Below, in pieces: positions 21,545 to 32,469 of a DNA stretch of 64,000 nucleotides. The stretch is taken from contig JAFKAC010000022.1 of the NCBI GenBank assembly GCA_025766275.1, forward strand, positions 620,001 through 684,000, in the 5' to 3' direction. A model generated the notes under the pieces. The model ran no database searches. It was not told the DNA's origin and saw nothing but the letters and a program-made list of their open reading frames with translations. Each line of letters begins with the position of its first letter. Positions within the stretch are counted from its first letter, which is position 1. The position numbers and the translations under genes are program-made. The DNA is from Lactarius indigo. Its lineage: Eukaryota; Basidiomycota; Agaricomycetes; Russulales; Russulaceae.

Positions 21545-24524
21545 ATGAAAGCTCTTTCCTCTCCCTCCAAGTTTTGGTACAAGGGTGTTCTCTCTGGCGG
21601 CTCTGGCAGGGTTGAGCTCCCACTCGAGCAAAACGAGCCACTGGGCAATCCTCCTGGAGAGACAGCAAGATGCGAGTTGCGAATAGAGGGTATGACCTGC
21701 GGCTCCTGCGTCGAGGTAAGCTTTTACGTACTCCTCTTCCAGCTGCGTTCGATTGTGTTTGTCCAAAGTCTATCGAGAGGACGCTCAGATCACAGCCCGG
21801 AATATGTTCCGTGAAGGTCGCTCTTCTGGCCGAACGTGGGGTAGTCGAGTTCAATCCCCAACAATGGGATGTTGAGAGGGTCATTAGGGTAGGTCCGGTC
21901 ATCGTGCCATATTGTCAGTATGTGACTGACCCTGCCATCCTCATCCAGGAAATATCGGACATTGGTTTCGACGCTACGCTCATCCCGCCAACACGTTCTG
22001 ACGAAATTACTTTGCATATCTATGGAATGACGTGTTCTTCCTGCACGTCTATCGTCGAGAATGAGCTTGGAAAAATGCCCGGCGTTAACGGCGTTGCGGT
22101 GGCCCTCGCGACAGAAACCGCCAAGGTCGTGTTTGATCGCGGGGTCGTCGGCCCGCGTGAGATGGTAGAACGGATTGAAGAGCTTGGGTTCGATGCCACG
22201 CTCTCCGACCAGCAAGACGCCATTCAGCTACGCTCACTGACTCGCACTAAAGAGATCCGAGAATGGAAAATTCGGTTTCAGTGGAGCGTCGCCTTTGCCC
22301 TTCCTGTCTTCTTTATCACCATGGTCGTACCTTATATCCCCGTCTTGCTTCCTATTTTCCGCTTTAACATCATTCGTGGCGTACCTCTTGGAGATCTACT
22401 CGCCGCCATCATCACCACGCCAGCACAGTTCTGGGTCGGCCAGAAGTTTTATCTGAATGCGTACAAGGCTCTCATGCACAATACAGCAACCATGGACGTA
22501 CTTGTAATGCTGGGCACTTCCGCGGCATATCTTTACTCCCTCTTCACACTCGTCGTAGCCATGTTCGACCCGGACCCCGACGTACCCCCGTCTGTCTTCT
22601 TCGATACCAGCACCATGCTGATCATGTTCGTATCCCTCGGTCGTTATCTGGAGAACTCGGCCAAAGGCAAGACCAGTGCGGCGCTGACTGATTTGATGGA
22701 ACTCGTACCTTCCATGGCAACAATTTACACGGATGCCGCTCGCACGAAGAAGATCCGGACCGAGCTTTTGCAAATTGGGGATACGGTCAAGGTCGTGCCG
22801 GGCGACAAGGTTCCAGCAGATGGGACGGTTGTGCGGGGCGCTTCGAGCGTCGACGAGAGTGCCATCACGGGTGAACCCATCCCTGTCCTCAAGCAAGTTG
22901 GCGACGCCGTTATCGGTGGGACGGTCAATGGCCTCGGCGCGTTCGACATGGTTGTCACACAAGCGGGGAAAGACACCGCGCTCGCACAGATCATCAAGCT
23001 CGTCGAGGATGCCCAGACGTCCAAAGCATCGATCCAGGCCTTCGCCGACCGCATCGCAGGTTATTTCGTCCCTGTTGTCATCTCCCTCGCGGCGGTCACT
23101 TTCCTCGGTTGGATCCTCCTGTCGAACGTGCTCACGGAAGCGCAACTCCCCGACATGTTCCGTCATCACGGCAAGGTTGCGGTCTGTCTCCAGCTCTGCA
23201 TTTCCGTCGTCATCGTCGCGTGCCCATGCGCACTCGGTCTGAGCACACCCACGGCGATCATGGTCGGTACGGGTGTTGGGGCGAAGAACGGGATCCTCAT
23301 CAAGGGTGGACGTGCGCTCGAGGCGAGTCTTAGCCTGAGACGCGTCGTGTTGGACAAGACAGGCACGGTGACGGAGGGCAGGCTCACGGTAGCGAGCGTT
23401 GCTTGGGCGCCGGCCAGTGAGCTTAGCGGGACGCAGACCCACGATGCTGCAGAAGTAGACGGTGAGGCGCTTCAAACGACCATGGCGGCCGACGAAATTA
23501 CGACCCGTGCTGCGGTTATCGCCATGCTTTCTGCGACAGAAGCCTGCTCCGAGCACCCACTCGCCAAGGCGGTCACGATCTGGGGCAAGAATGTTCTACC
23601 AGCCAACGCACCAGATGCATCCGTCGAAGCGTTCGAGAGCATCACGGGCCAAGGCGTGCGTGCGACTGTCACCGTCGCGACTCAGCGGAAGTATACCGCG
23701 TGGGTCGGTTCAGCTCGTTTCATCACGCAGGCAGACGTAGGCGGCCGCTTACCCACGGGCCTTGCTGATTTTGAGGCGCGCGAGGCACGGAAGGGTCGCA
23801 CGCTGATCTATGTAGCGATCGCCTCATCTGTATCGAGCATGTCGGCTGTGCTCGCTCTATCTTTGGCAGACGCGCCAAGGCGCTCGTCGGCGCGGGCGAT
23901 CCGTGCATTACAGGATATGGGCATCGAGGTGAACCTGATGACGGGCGACGGGCGCGAAACCGCGCTCGTCGTCGCCCGCCAGGTCGGGATTGCGCCCGAG
24001 GGCGTGTGGGCGGGCATGAGTCCGAAGGACAAAGCGGCTGTTGTTGCGGAGCTGATGGAGAAGGACGGCGGGGGCGTAGCGATGGTGCGTGTCGTCTCGC
24101 CCTCCGCAATGGACGCGCTGACGATACGAAATTGCAGGTAGGAGACGGGATCAACGACTCGCCTGCGCTCGCGGTGGCGACTGTCGGCATCGCGTTGTCT
24201 TCGGGGACGTCTGTGGCGATCGAAGCCGCAGACATCGTGCTCATGCGGTCGGACTTGCTGGATATGGTGGCGGCACTTGACCTCTCGCGCGCGATCTTCG
24301 GCACGATCCGGCGGAACCTGGTGTGGGCGTGCGTGTACAATGTGCTTGGCATTCCGCTCGCAATGGGCCTGTTCCTTCCGTTCGGCCTGCACCTGCATCC
24401 GATGATGGCGGGCGCGATGATGGCGTTCAGCTCGGTCAGCGTTGTTACCAGTTCATTGTCGCTCAGAAGGTGGGTCCGCCCGCCACAGAGCGTCATGCTA
24501 GACGAGGGCTACGGGCTGCCGTGA
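21545..24524 (+). CDS. CCC2: Copper-transporting P1B-type ATPase (CCC2-like)
   Basis: A Cu(I) pump expected in trans-Golgi membranes, loading copper into secreted cuproenzymes and clearing excess. Exons: 21545-21715, 21769-21888, 21949-24084, 24138-24524; 937 residues. Two heavy-metal domains carry GMTCGSC (49-55) and GMTCSSC (123-129). Further motifs: actuator SAITGEP (TGE 404-406), CPC ion-binding helix (522-524), phosphorylation site DKTGT (D566), SEHPLA (HP at 633-634), MTGDG (762-765) and GDGINDSP (811-818, start of exon 4). The last transmembrane helices end [13 protein letters not shown]. The frame stops soon after, at GYGLP. The decayed copies encode about 40 more residues, and a related-looking tail continues here in another frame to 24649, so a late frameshift may have trimmed the C-terminus. 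It is probably functional and is the likely parent of both pseudogenes. Confidence 0.88.
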
Positions 24525-24649
24525 TGGTCCGCTTTACAGCACTTGGCGACGTATGCGACAAGGTGTACGAGGCTGCGCGCGAGATGCGGCACGTCGTCAT
24601 GGGCGCCCATGGCGACAATGCACAGGTGAGCACGGACAAGTGTATGTAA
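24525..24649 (+). other. Possible frame-shifted C-terminal tail of the copper ATPase
   Basis: After the TGA at 24522-24524, the frame used by the reading frame ending at 24649 continues with [19 protein letters not shown] and more to a TAA. The pseudogenes have a tail of comparable length in phase with the last helix. This suggests the stop results from an indel near 24500, in biology or in the assembly. Confidence 0.35.
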
Positions 24650-24878
24650 GGTATTGGCGGAGATGTTTTGTCAAGTGCTATGTATTCCTTTTTTTTACTG
24701 ATTATTTTACCTCGTTATTTACTCTTCTGTCAACGTTGGATCATGATTTTGTTCTGTCGATGAACGCTGCATATTTTGTTTTGCTTTGTATTCGACTCAC
24801 GATAGTTCCACGTGACACGTACGAGACGCAACTCTGCAAAATTATAACATCATCTTAGCTTCCTCCTACTGTCATACA

Positions 24879-26157
24879 ATGGTAACAAGCGGGGTGACTA
24901 TCCGCCTCCCTCTCAAGATTCTGACGGCCATTCTCGAGGAGGCCGATGACGTCCAGGACTTATGGCACGTCCGGGGACTCCGGACCGACAGCCGCACTTC
25001 CATCACCCATTGCATTCCGCGTCCTTTCTGAGATTACCACCACCAGAGGAAGTGCTGTGAATCTAGGACGGCTCTTCGATATCCAGATATCGCGGTGCAT
25101 GTCAGGGAGGTCTCTTTTAATGACGCAGGTGCTGATGAGAAGGGAAGGACGCTAAAGTATGGTGCGTCCTCTCCCTTCTCATCCCATAAATTAGATCACG
25201 ACTTGTCTCGGGCTCTATGCACTTACCCCGGTGGAGGTCACGTCAGTCAAAACTAACACCATTCACGAATTGGCCAATTCTCTTTCTCGCGTTCACCAGT
25301 TGCCCCGGCTCGAGCCCAATCTACGATAATGATCTTGATTCCGACGGTAGTGATCGCCTCGCTCCCCAGGCATCCACCATCGGCGCTCTCGCCGCCAGCT
25401 TCGGCGTTCGTGCGCCACCCAACCTGACATCTCTCTCCCTGCGCAGCCTGCGTATTTCGGACCACCCCTCCTCGAATCTCCCTCATTCCAGACCTTCCTC
25501 ACGACCCTGCAGCGCCTCCAGCTGTCCGTGTTCGCCGATCGCGCTCCTGTCCCAGAGACGTTTGCCCGTATGGTCCCGTCCCGATGACTACTCCCTCACG
25601 GAGCTCGCCTTGCACTGTGGCACGCTCGTCGGCGCCTAGTCCGGATTGTCCCTCTCTACGCTGCACTTTATCCACCTCTACGCGCTCTCCCTGCGCGACT
25701 TGATCTTCGAGACATCTGTTAGCGCCAAGCCTTTCGTCTTGCGGCACTCCGCCACCCTCACGTATCTCAAGTTCCTCGCGTGCGCGCTGTCAACAGGCAC
25801 CAACAAACACATCACCTCTTCTCTGGGGGAGAGAGATCGAGACCAAACCCGCCTGCTGAGAAGGCATCTGGGACCGCTTCGCGGCGGAGCTCTCTGCCCT
25901 CGTCGTGCTGCATATCGATAGCCTGGACTGTCCATACCTCTGGCCTGGGCCTGGGGTATCCTTCTATTATATTGAGCGCCACAGGTCGGAGGCGACGTTG
26001 CGGCGCTTCGACGCTTCGATATTACCGTTGCTGCTCGATCGAAAGAAAATCTGAGGGAGCAACCTAGCGTCCGAGTGGGGCAATGGTGTGCCAAGTCTCT
26101 TGTCATCCAGGGCGAGCGCCGTTGTGCCTTGCCGTGCAGTTTACTTACGTGCTTCAT
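24879..26157 (+). pseudogene. F-box/leucine-rich-type protein pseudogene
   Basis: The copy begins at ATG 24879 with an F-box-like start (IRLPLKILTAILEEADDVQD then LWHVRGL) and is followed in changing frames by recognisable pieces: IAFRVLSEITTTR with NLGRLFDI, LAASFGVRAPPNLTSLSLRS, a TLVGA/SGLSLSTLHF segment interrupted by TAG at 25637-25639, and PFVLRHSATLTYLKF. The end reads TLRRFDASILPLLL in another frame. There are at least five frame changes or stops, so it is not functional. The family is one of the large sets of F-box-like proteins common in Agaricomycetes, presumably substrate adaptors of SCF ubiquitin ligases. The name rests on remembered similarity, not a search. Confidence 0.6.
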
Positions 26158-26623
26158 GACTGAGCGCCCGTGCCGCCATCTCTCAACTTGATCATCTTTC
26201 GCGCCTTGCTGTGTAGTCTGTAATCTGCTTTTTCACGTTGGCGACCTTCTGTCACAATAATTAAAGCTGGGCACATTCAAACGGGCGGGTGGGGGGGTGT
26301 AGTATCGTCCTTATCGTTCTCAGCCGCTGAGGACCCGAAGTTCACCGTTGGTCCGTCCATTCGCAAACGACGGGTATGTGGTAAAAATGCCAAGCATTGC
26401 TACACTTTGAACGCTCTATCACCTGAACTACCGCTGCCAGCGCCTGGCGAAGGGGTAAAGCTCAACTTGCTGTCAGCGCCGAGAAACTGACACTCAGCCC
26501 ACGATGCGAGTCACGAGGCATTATTACATTAAGCACAGCCTCCTTATTTGAGGCAGAGGGTGTTTACAGAACAAGAAACACGACATAAATAATGAAGTCG
26601 GAATGGGTTCTAGTTTGTAACAA
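26158..26623. other. Intergenic region, nothing recognised
   Basis: Lies between the 3' ends of the F-box pseudogene and P450-1. It has a G-rich run near 26283-26298 (GGGCGGGTGGGGGGG). No gene or element is visible. Confidence 0.4.
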
Positions 26624-28585
26624 TCAAGAAAGCTCTAGAGATCTGATGAGCGCCTCGGCCTTGGCGGAGCGGGGCTTCAAGTCGCAAAGGAAGGGCTTCG
26701 GGCGTCTAGAAGGAGAAGATTCGGGTTAGATCAAAAGTTCTCACTCGCTCGCAGAGGGGAAGTCGACTTACACAAGGACACCGCTAGTGAACTCGCACTT
26801 CGGCTCCTGGACGACCCCATTAATCGTCACCTTATTGACGTCGAAGACAGAGAGCACGGTGGAGGCGAAGATGAACATGATGGACTGCGCGAGCTGCGCA
26901 CCTGGGCATGCACTGTTGGGTGCGCGGGTCGCAAGGCATTATTAAATTACGAATACGGCCACTATTATGACTCACCGGCGCCCGTAGCCGAATGCGACAT
27001 CGAATGGATCGGGCTCGGCGGGCTTGCCGGGTTGCGCGATGAGACGGTCTGGGTTAAAGTCCATGGGGTCCTTGTAGACTTCGGGGTCGTGCATGAAGTG
27101 CCTACGTACAACCGTGAACAACTTGCACGTGCTGAATCATGAGGAAAAGAATGCCCACCAGATGTTCGCAATGACGGTCGAGCCCTTGGGGATGAAGAAC
27201 CCATCTTGCACGTCATCTTGCTCGATGCAGTGAGGTGCGCCGAGGGGAGTTGTCGAACCCCATCGGACGGACTCCTTGAGCGTCGCGAAGAGGTACGGGA
27301 GCGAGTCGCGATCGTCGAACGTTGGCAGGCGGTCGTTACCGACAACCTCGTCGAGCTCGGCTTGACACTTGCGTTGTACCTCGGGGAAGACGGTCATGGA
27401 GAGGAGGAAAGAGGCCATGGCTAAGATGGGCTAGAGGGGAGGGACGGCAAGTGTGATGAGACGCGCGGTCAGCGTGCCGATTCCAGCTGGGATTCTCTTA
27501 CCGTGTCGGCGCCGCCGGCGTACAGGCTGGACGCGGCCCACTTAATCTGTTCCTCTTCAGGTGAAACCTTGCGACCATCGAGCAGGTTCGTAACCATGTT
27601 TGGCACGGCGGTACCCTTAGCCTGTGAAGCGGGAATATTCAGAAACCAGACCTCAGACCAGCGACGGGATATTAGGGCACACCATTTGCTCGAGAACGAA
27701 CTTATACGACATCTCTGTCATATCGAAGAGTGTATGCCGCCACTCGCGCGCAGTCTTGTGGAAACCGCCACCTGGGAACCATTCGGGAATGTAGCGGAGG
27801 AAAGGCAAGAGGTCGACGGCAAAGAGACCAGGAGAAAGGAGGACGTTGAGGTGAGTCGTGGCTTCATCGGCGACGCGAATTAAACTATCCCCCTCGGCCT
27901 TCGGTTTGTATCCGTGGGATATCCGTAACATGATGGCGCCAACGGCCCTTAATTGCCGTCAGTCGGTCAATCAACGCAATTTCCAAACAGTACACGAGAA
28001 CGTACTTGCGGACAGGGCCATCAAAATTTTGAGAATCGTTCAGCATGCGGCGGATCATCAACGCGGATTCCTCCTCTAATGTATCTCGGAACCTCTCAAC
28101 GTTGGCCCTTGTACCGACGACGGCATGGGACATGCGCCGATAGGCCTTGAACTTGTCTGTATATTTGAGGAGGACGAGGGTATTCCTCCACCCCACAAGA
28201 TCACTGGCCATCGTAAGATGGGGCCGACTTGAATAGATAGCACTTTTTTTGTTAAACATCTCGGAAGCGAGTCGTGGAGAGTTAAGGATGACGATTGGTT
28301 GACCGAGAACAGTCATTTGAATGAGGTCTCCTACAGTAATCGGTTAGTTGTTATACTTTAGCTATAGGGCACAGTCATGATTCAAGACGCACCGTATTTC
28401 TTCTGCCATCGAGAGAAGACCTGGTATTCGAGTTCGGTGGGGACATCAAGAAGATTTCCAATGATCGGCCAACCCTTTGGACCTGGGATTGGACGACCTA
28501 AGGGCTTCTTTTCGGTGAATCTTTTGAGAAGCCAAAGAGCGATGACCGCGACTTTCGATAATATCTGCTCAGGTACGTGACTGAC
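26624..28585 (-). pseudogene. P450-1: cytochrome P450 lacking its start codon
   Basis: Eight exons on the minus strand: 28585-28393 (no ATG), 28330-28006, 27947-27683, 27621-27502, 27430-27159, 27101-26976, 26912-26772, 26705-26624. Exons 2-8 match the lengths of the intact paralogue P450-2 (exon 4 is one codon shorter), are open and have usable splice sites. All P450 signatures are there: GGADT I-helix, an ExxR (ESVR), FNPDRL, and FGYGRRACPG with the heme cysteine, formed across intron 6. At the position of the P450-2 ATG the codon is GTC, and an in-frame TGA lies shortly upstream, so no start is visible. Either the gene is recently dead or an unrecognised upstream exon supplies the start. 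Confidence 0.72.
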
Positions 28586-28858
28586 AATACACTGTCACCA
28601 AATAAATTGAGGCTCACACATTCAGATAGGTGGGCCGAGGTAGTAATTATCCTCCAAGTCAGCCGTCGAGGACCCTGACTCCCGCCATCAGTAAGTGTGT
28701 TCGCGGAAGAACAGGTGTCCGATGGAGAAAGTATGTCGATGCCAGCCACGAGGGAGTATTAAGAATATCCTTCTATTGGAGGCCAAGAGAATGTACAAAA
28801 CAAAGTAACCTATATGCACAATAATGTAAGTCGAAATCTAGCTTGCGCCTCGTGACAC

Positions 28859-30793
28859 TCATGACAACTCGAGCGATTTGATGAGCGCCTCAGCCTTGGC
28901 AGAGCGCGGCTTGAGCTCGCTAAGGAACGGCTTCGGACGCCTACGGAAAGAAACACGTCAGACAAAAGCTCCTTCGCCCGCAGAGGCATCGAGAGGGAAG
29001 AGGACGTACACAAGCACACCGCTGCTGAACTCACACGTAGGCTCTTGGACGACCCCATTGATCGTAACCTTGTTGATGTCGAAGACAGAGAGTACAGTGG
29101 CCGCAAAGATGAACAAGATCGACTGCGCAAGCTGTTCACCGGGGCATGCACTATTGGGCGTGCCACATGCATATAAGATAACGACTACGGCCACGATACG
29201 CATGGGAGACTCACCGGCGCCCATAGCCAAATGCGAAGTTGAACGGATCCGGCTCAGCCGGCTTGCCAGGTTGCGCGACAAGACGGTCCGGATTGAATAC
29301 CATCGGGTCCTTGTAGACCTCAGGGTCGTGCATGAAGTGCCTGTATGCAGTCATGAGCGACTCGCGTTGCACCACACCGAGTAGAGTACATACCAGATGT
29401 TAGCCATGATGATCGAGCCCTTGGGGATCAGGTAACCATCATGTACGTCGTCCTGCTCGATGCAGTGAGGTGCTCCGAGTGGGGTGGTCGGGCCCCATCG
29501 GATGACCTCCTTGAGCATCGTAGCGATGTATGGGAGTTGGTCACGATCCGCGAACGTCGGCAGGCGGTCGTTGCCGACGACTGCATCGAGCTCGGCTTGG
29601 CATTTGCGTTGTACTTCGGGGTAAGCGGTCATGGCGAGGAGGAAGGAGGACATAGCAGAGACGGGCTACAGGAGACGGATGGTAAGCGTATGTTCGAAGT
29701 GCCGGCCAGCCAGTTGAGAATCTCTTACTGTGTCGGCACCGCCAGAGTACAGACTGGAAGCCGCCCACTTGATCTCGTCCGCCTCTTCTGGTGACACCTT
29801 GCGACCATCAATTAGGTTCGTCACAAAGTTCGGCACAGCCGTCCCCTTAGCCTGTGTAGTAGGGATATTCAGATGCTGACTAAGCGACGGTTCGTCAAGG
29901 CGCACCATCTGCTCGAGCACAAACTCGTACGACTTCTCCGTCATGTCGAACAGCGTATGCCGCCACTCGCGCGCAATCTTGTGGAATCCACCACCTGGGA
30001 ACCATTCCGGAATGTATCGGAGGATAGGCAAGAAGTCGACAGCGAAGAGACCAGGAGAAAGAAGCACATTCAGTTGATCCGTGGCCTCATCGGCGATCCG
30101 AACCAAACTGTCATCCTCGGTCGTCGGTCTGTATCCGTGAGATATCCGTAAGATGATGACGCCCACGGCTCTAAATCGCCGTCAGTTAGACAATCAACTC
30201 AATCACAGGAAGCCCGAGGACATACTTGCGGACCGGTCCAACGAAGTTTCGAGGCTCGTTCAAAAGGCGGCGAACCATCAACGCGGATTCCTCTTCTAAT
30301 GTGTCTCGGAATTTCTCAACACTGACTCTTGTCCCGATGACGGCATGAAGCATGCGACGACAGGCTTTGAACTTGTCTGTGTATTTGAGGAGGACGAGGA
30401 TGTCCCTCCATCCCACAAGGTCACAGGCCATGGTAAGATGGGGCCGACTGGAGTAAATAGCACTCTTTTTGTTAAGGATATCGACGGCAAGTTTGGGTGA
30501 GTTAATGATGATGGTTGGTTGACCGAGAATAGTCATCTGAATGAGGTCGCCTGCAAAAATTGTTGGTTGTTACACCTGAGAACAATCATTCGAGACGCAC
30601 CATATTTCTTCTGCCATCGAGAGAAAACTTGGTATTCGAGTTCGGTGGGGACGTCGAGAAGATTACCGATGATGGGCCAACCCTTTGGACCAGGGATTGG
30701 GCGACCTAAGGGCTTCTTCTCAGTGACTTTTTTGAGAAGCCAAAGAGCGACGACGGCGAGGGCCACGTTGATGGCCTGAACAGTGAGAGACAT
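28859..30793 (-). CDS. P450-2: microsomal cytochrome P450 monooxygenase
   Basis: Heme-thiolate monooxygenase, probably in secondary metabolism or xenobiotic oxidation; the substrate is unknown. Exons: 30793-30601, 30550-30226, 30170-29906, 29851-29729, 29665-29394, 29340-29215, 29150-29010, 28940-28859; seven GT-AG introns, 508 residues. The N-terminus is a membrane anchor (MSLTVQAINVALAVVALWLL) followed by the proline-rich hinge RPIPGPKGWP. Conserved sites: GGADT of helix I (298-302, followed by Pro instead of the usual Thr), ExxR at 355-358, FNPDRL, and FGYGRRACPG with Cys437 as heme ligand; the R435 codon is split by an intron. A TATATATA box lies 50 bases upstream (30843-30850). The style resembles basidiomycete P450s often annotated as O-methylsterigmatocystin oxidoreductase-like; I do not assign a CYP number. 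Confidence 0.88.
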
Positions 30794-30842
30794 TGTGAAG
30801 AATAGAAAGTGTACGAGGGTGAGTTAGAGGCCGCAGTCGAAC

Positions 30843-30850
30843 TATATATA
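30843..30850 (-). promoter_or_regulatory. TATA box of P450-2
   Basis: TATATATA on the minus strand, 50 bases before the ATG at 30793. P450-3 has TATAAAA at 34451-34457 in the equivalent place, 54 bases before its ATG. Confidence 0.5.
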
Positions 30851-32103
30851 GAGAATTTTGCCATAGATCCGAGTCTGACAAAACGACCGGGAGTAGGTTG
30901 ATGAAGAAGTTGGCCGATCCCTCTAGACGCGCCATCTATCAACGTATATCAACATCTCACGGTATATTCTGGGACATGGGACATGTTACAAACACAAAGA
31001 CCGGGCTATCTGCGGTACCTTGGCCCTGGTTGCAACGGTCGGTGTGCCCGGAACGAAGGATGTGTTGATGCGAGCACCACGAGCCGCCCAGTTTTCTGTG
31101 GCTGACTCGGAGCGATCCCGACCCTCCGACCACGACGGCAATAATCGATAATCGTCCGTGTAAAATTTTTAGTGCACTCAACCCCAGGCTGTGTGTGTTT
31201 CAAGGGCCCTAGTTGAGCACCTGTAATGCCCAAGAGAGTCCACACGTTCGCAATTATGCAGCATATGACAACTGGCTGCCCACGAATATCACTCTCCCTG
31301 CCTAAGCTTGAAGCTGTCAAGCTCGAGGAAACTTTCGCCAGCGACCCATGGGGTGACCGTATGATGAAACTTTTTACTTGTAGAAAATCCATACATGATA
31401 TCCGATAGCTTAGTCAACCTGGCAAAGGCGTAAAGTAGGGGCTGTAGCCTCGGTTTTAGAGTTTACATTATGGTCACGGTAACCCGTACAATACAGAGTC
31501 TCCTATGCGGCCTTTGTACGTACATACCTGACCGGGGTTTCTCATCGGATCAACTTACAGGTAGAAATGCAGGGGAAATACCAGGAACTTGCTTACAATA
31601 CTGTAAGAGTTCGCTGGTACACCAGCCCCGACTGATCCTTGTTATCCATCAACTATTTCAACGGTACACAGCCCTGCACAGCAAGCTCCACAGTGTACAC
31701 ACTCTATTATGAGCCTTGATGTGAACGGCTGGAAACGAGACGATGAAATCGTCATGGCCGTGCATGCTGACCACATCACCGGGACACACCCACGCCGCGA
31801 TAGCCCATTTCCGTTTACAATGCAACTGCAGGGACGCATGGCCGCCATGTGGCTCCGATCAACGGATTATGACTTTTGGCCCTCATAGCTCCAAACATGG
31901 AAGCAAGCTCGTGCCGGTATGGGCGGTGGTGGCCTATATCGCACACTCAATATCAGACAAATGGCCAAATCGAGACGATATGAGTCACGAGTCACCGCCT
32001 GAAAGTGTTGGACGGCGTCCCGATGGCGCCAAAGCTCAAACGCAACGGCTCAGGCCAGCCGCAAGTGCCAGTGGGATGTGGGAGGTGGAGCGTACCCTTG
32101 GCG
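30851..32103. other. Upstream region of P450-2, no gene seen
   Basis: Around 31120-31155 a segment (GACGGCAATAATC) recurs upstream of P450-3 near 34698-34715, so promoter sequence was duplicated along with the gene. The rest, to about 32100, holds only short unsupported frames. Confidence 0.4.
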
Positions 32104-32226
32104 TACTCCGAGATGCAACGCAAAAACGCAAGTGTTGATCCGGGCTTGATGCAGTCGTTGGTAACGACCGCCTGCTGACGTTCGTTCCCAGACCTCGTCA
32201 CGACGCTCAAGGAGGTCATCAAGCTT
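32104..32226 (+). pseudogene. P450 exon-5 relic on the opposite strand
   Basis: About 120 bases on the plus strand align with the exon of P450-2/3 that encodes YPEVQRKCQAELDAVVGNDR to LKEVIRW. Visible remnants are YSEMQRKNA, then (shifted frame) VGNDRLLTF, then TTLKEVIK. A stop and indels lie between. It is oriented against the three neighbouring genes, so it comes from a fourth, mostly deleted copy. Confidence 0.7.
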
Positions 32227-32257
32227 TCCATTCCCTTTGTTTTTGTTTTGTTAAGAA

Positions 32258-32280
32258 CACGTGATCGACCTGATCACGTG
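32258..32280. promoter_or_regulatory. Perfect 9-bp inverted repeat with two CACGTG cores
   Basis: CACGTGATC (32258-32266), a 5-base spacer and GATCACGTG (32272-32280). CACGTG is the core of bHLH E-boxes. It lies between the P450-3 3' end and the P450-2 upstream region, so it could be a paired binding site for P450-2 or a transcript hairpin. Confidence 0.4.
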
Positions 32281-32469
32281 AAAGTCTCCTACGAAACCCG
32301 TGGTCACGAGTCTGGAGAAGGTAACCTCTACTCTCTGTCGGTCACTAGAGTGCCTGAAGAAAAACCCTTTATTTGACCCCGAGAGAATTTACAAAAGAAT
32401 TAAACTGCGAAGGTAATCTACACATACGCATAGTAGTTAAGTCGAAATCTGGTTTGCGCCTCATGACAC

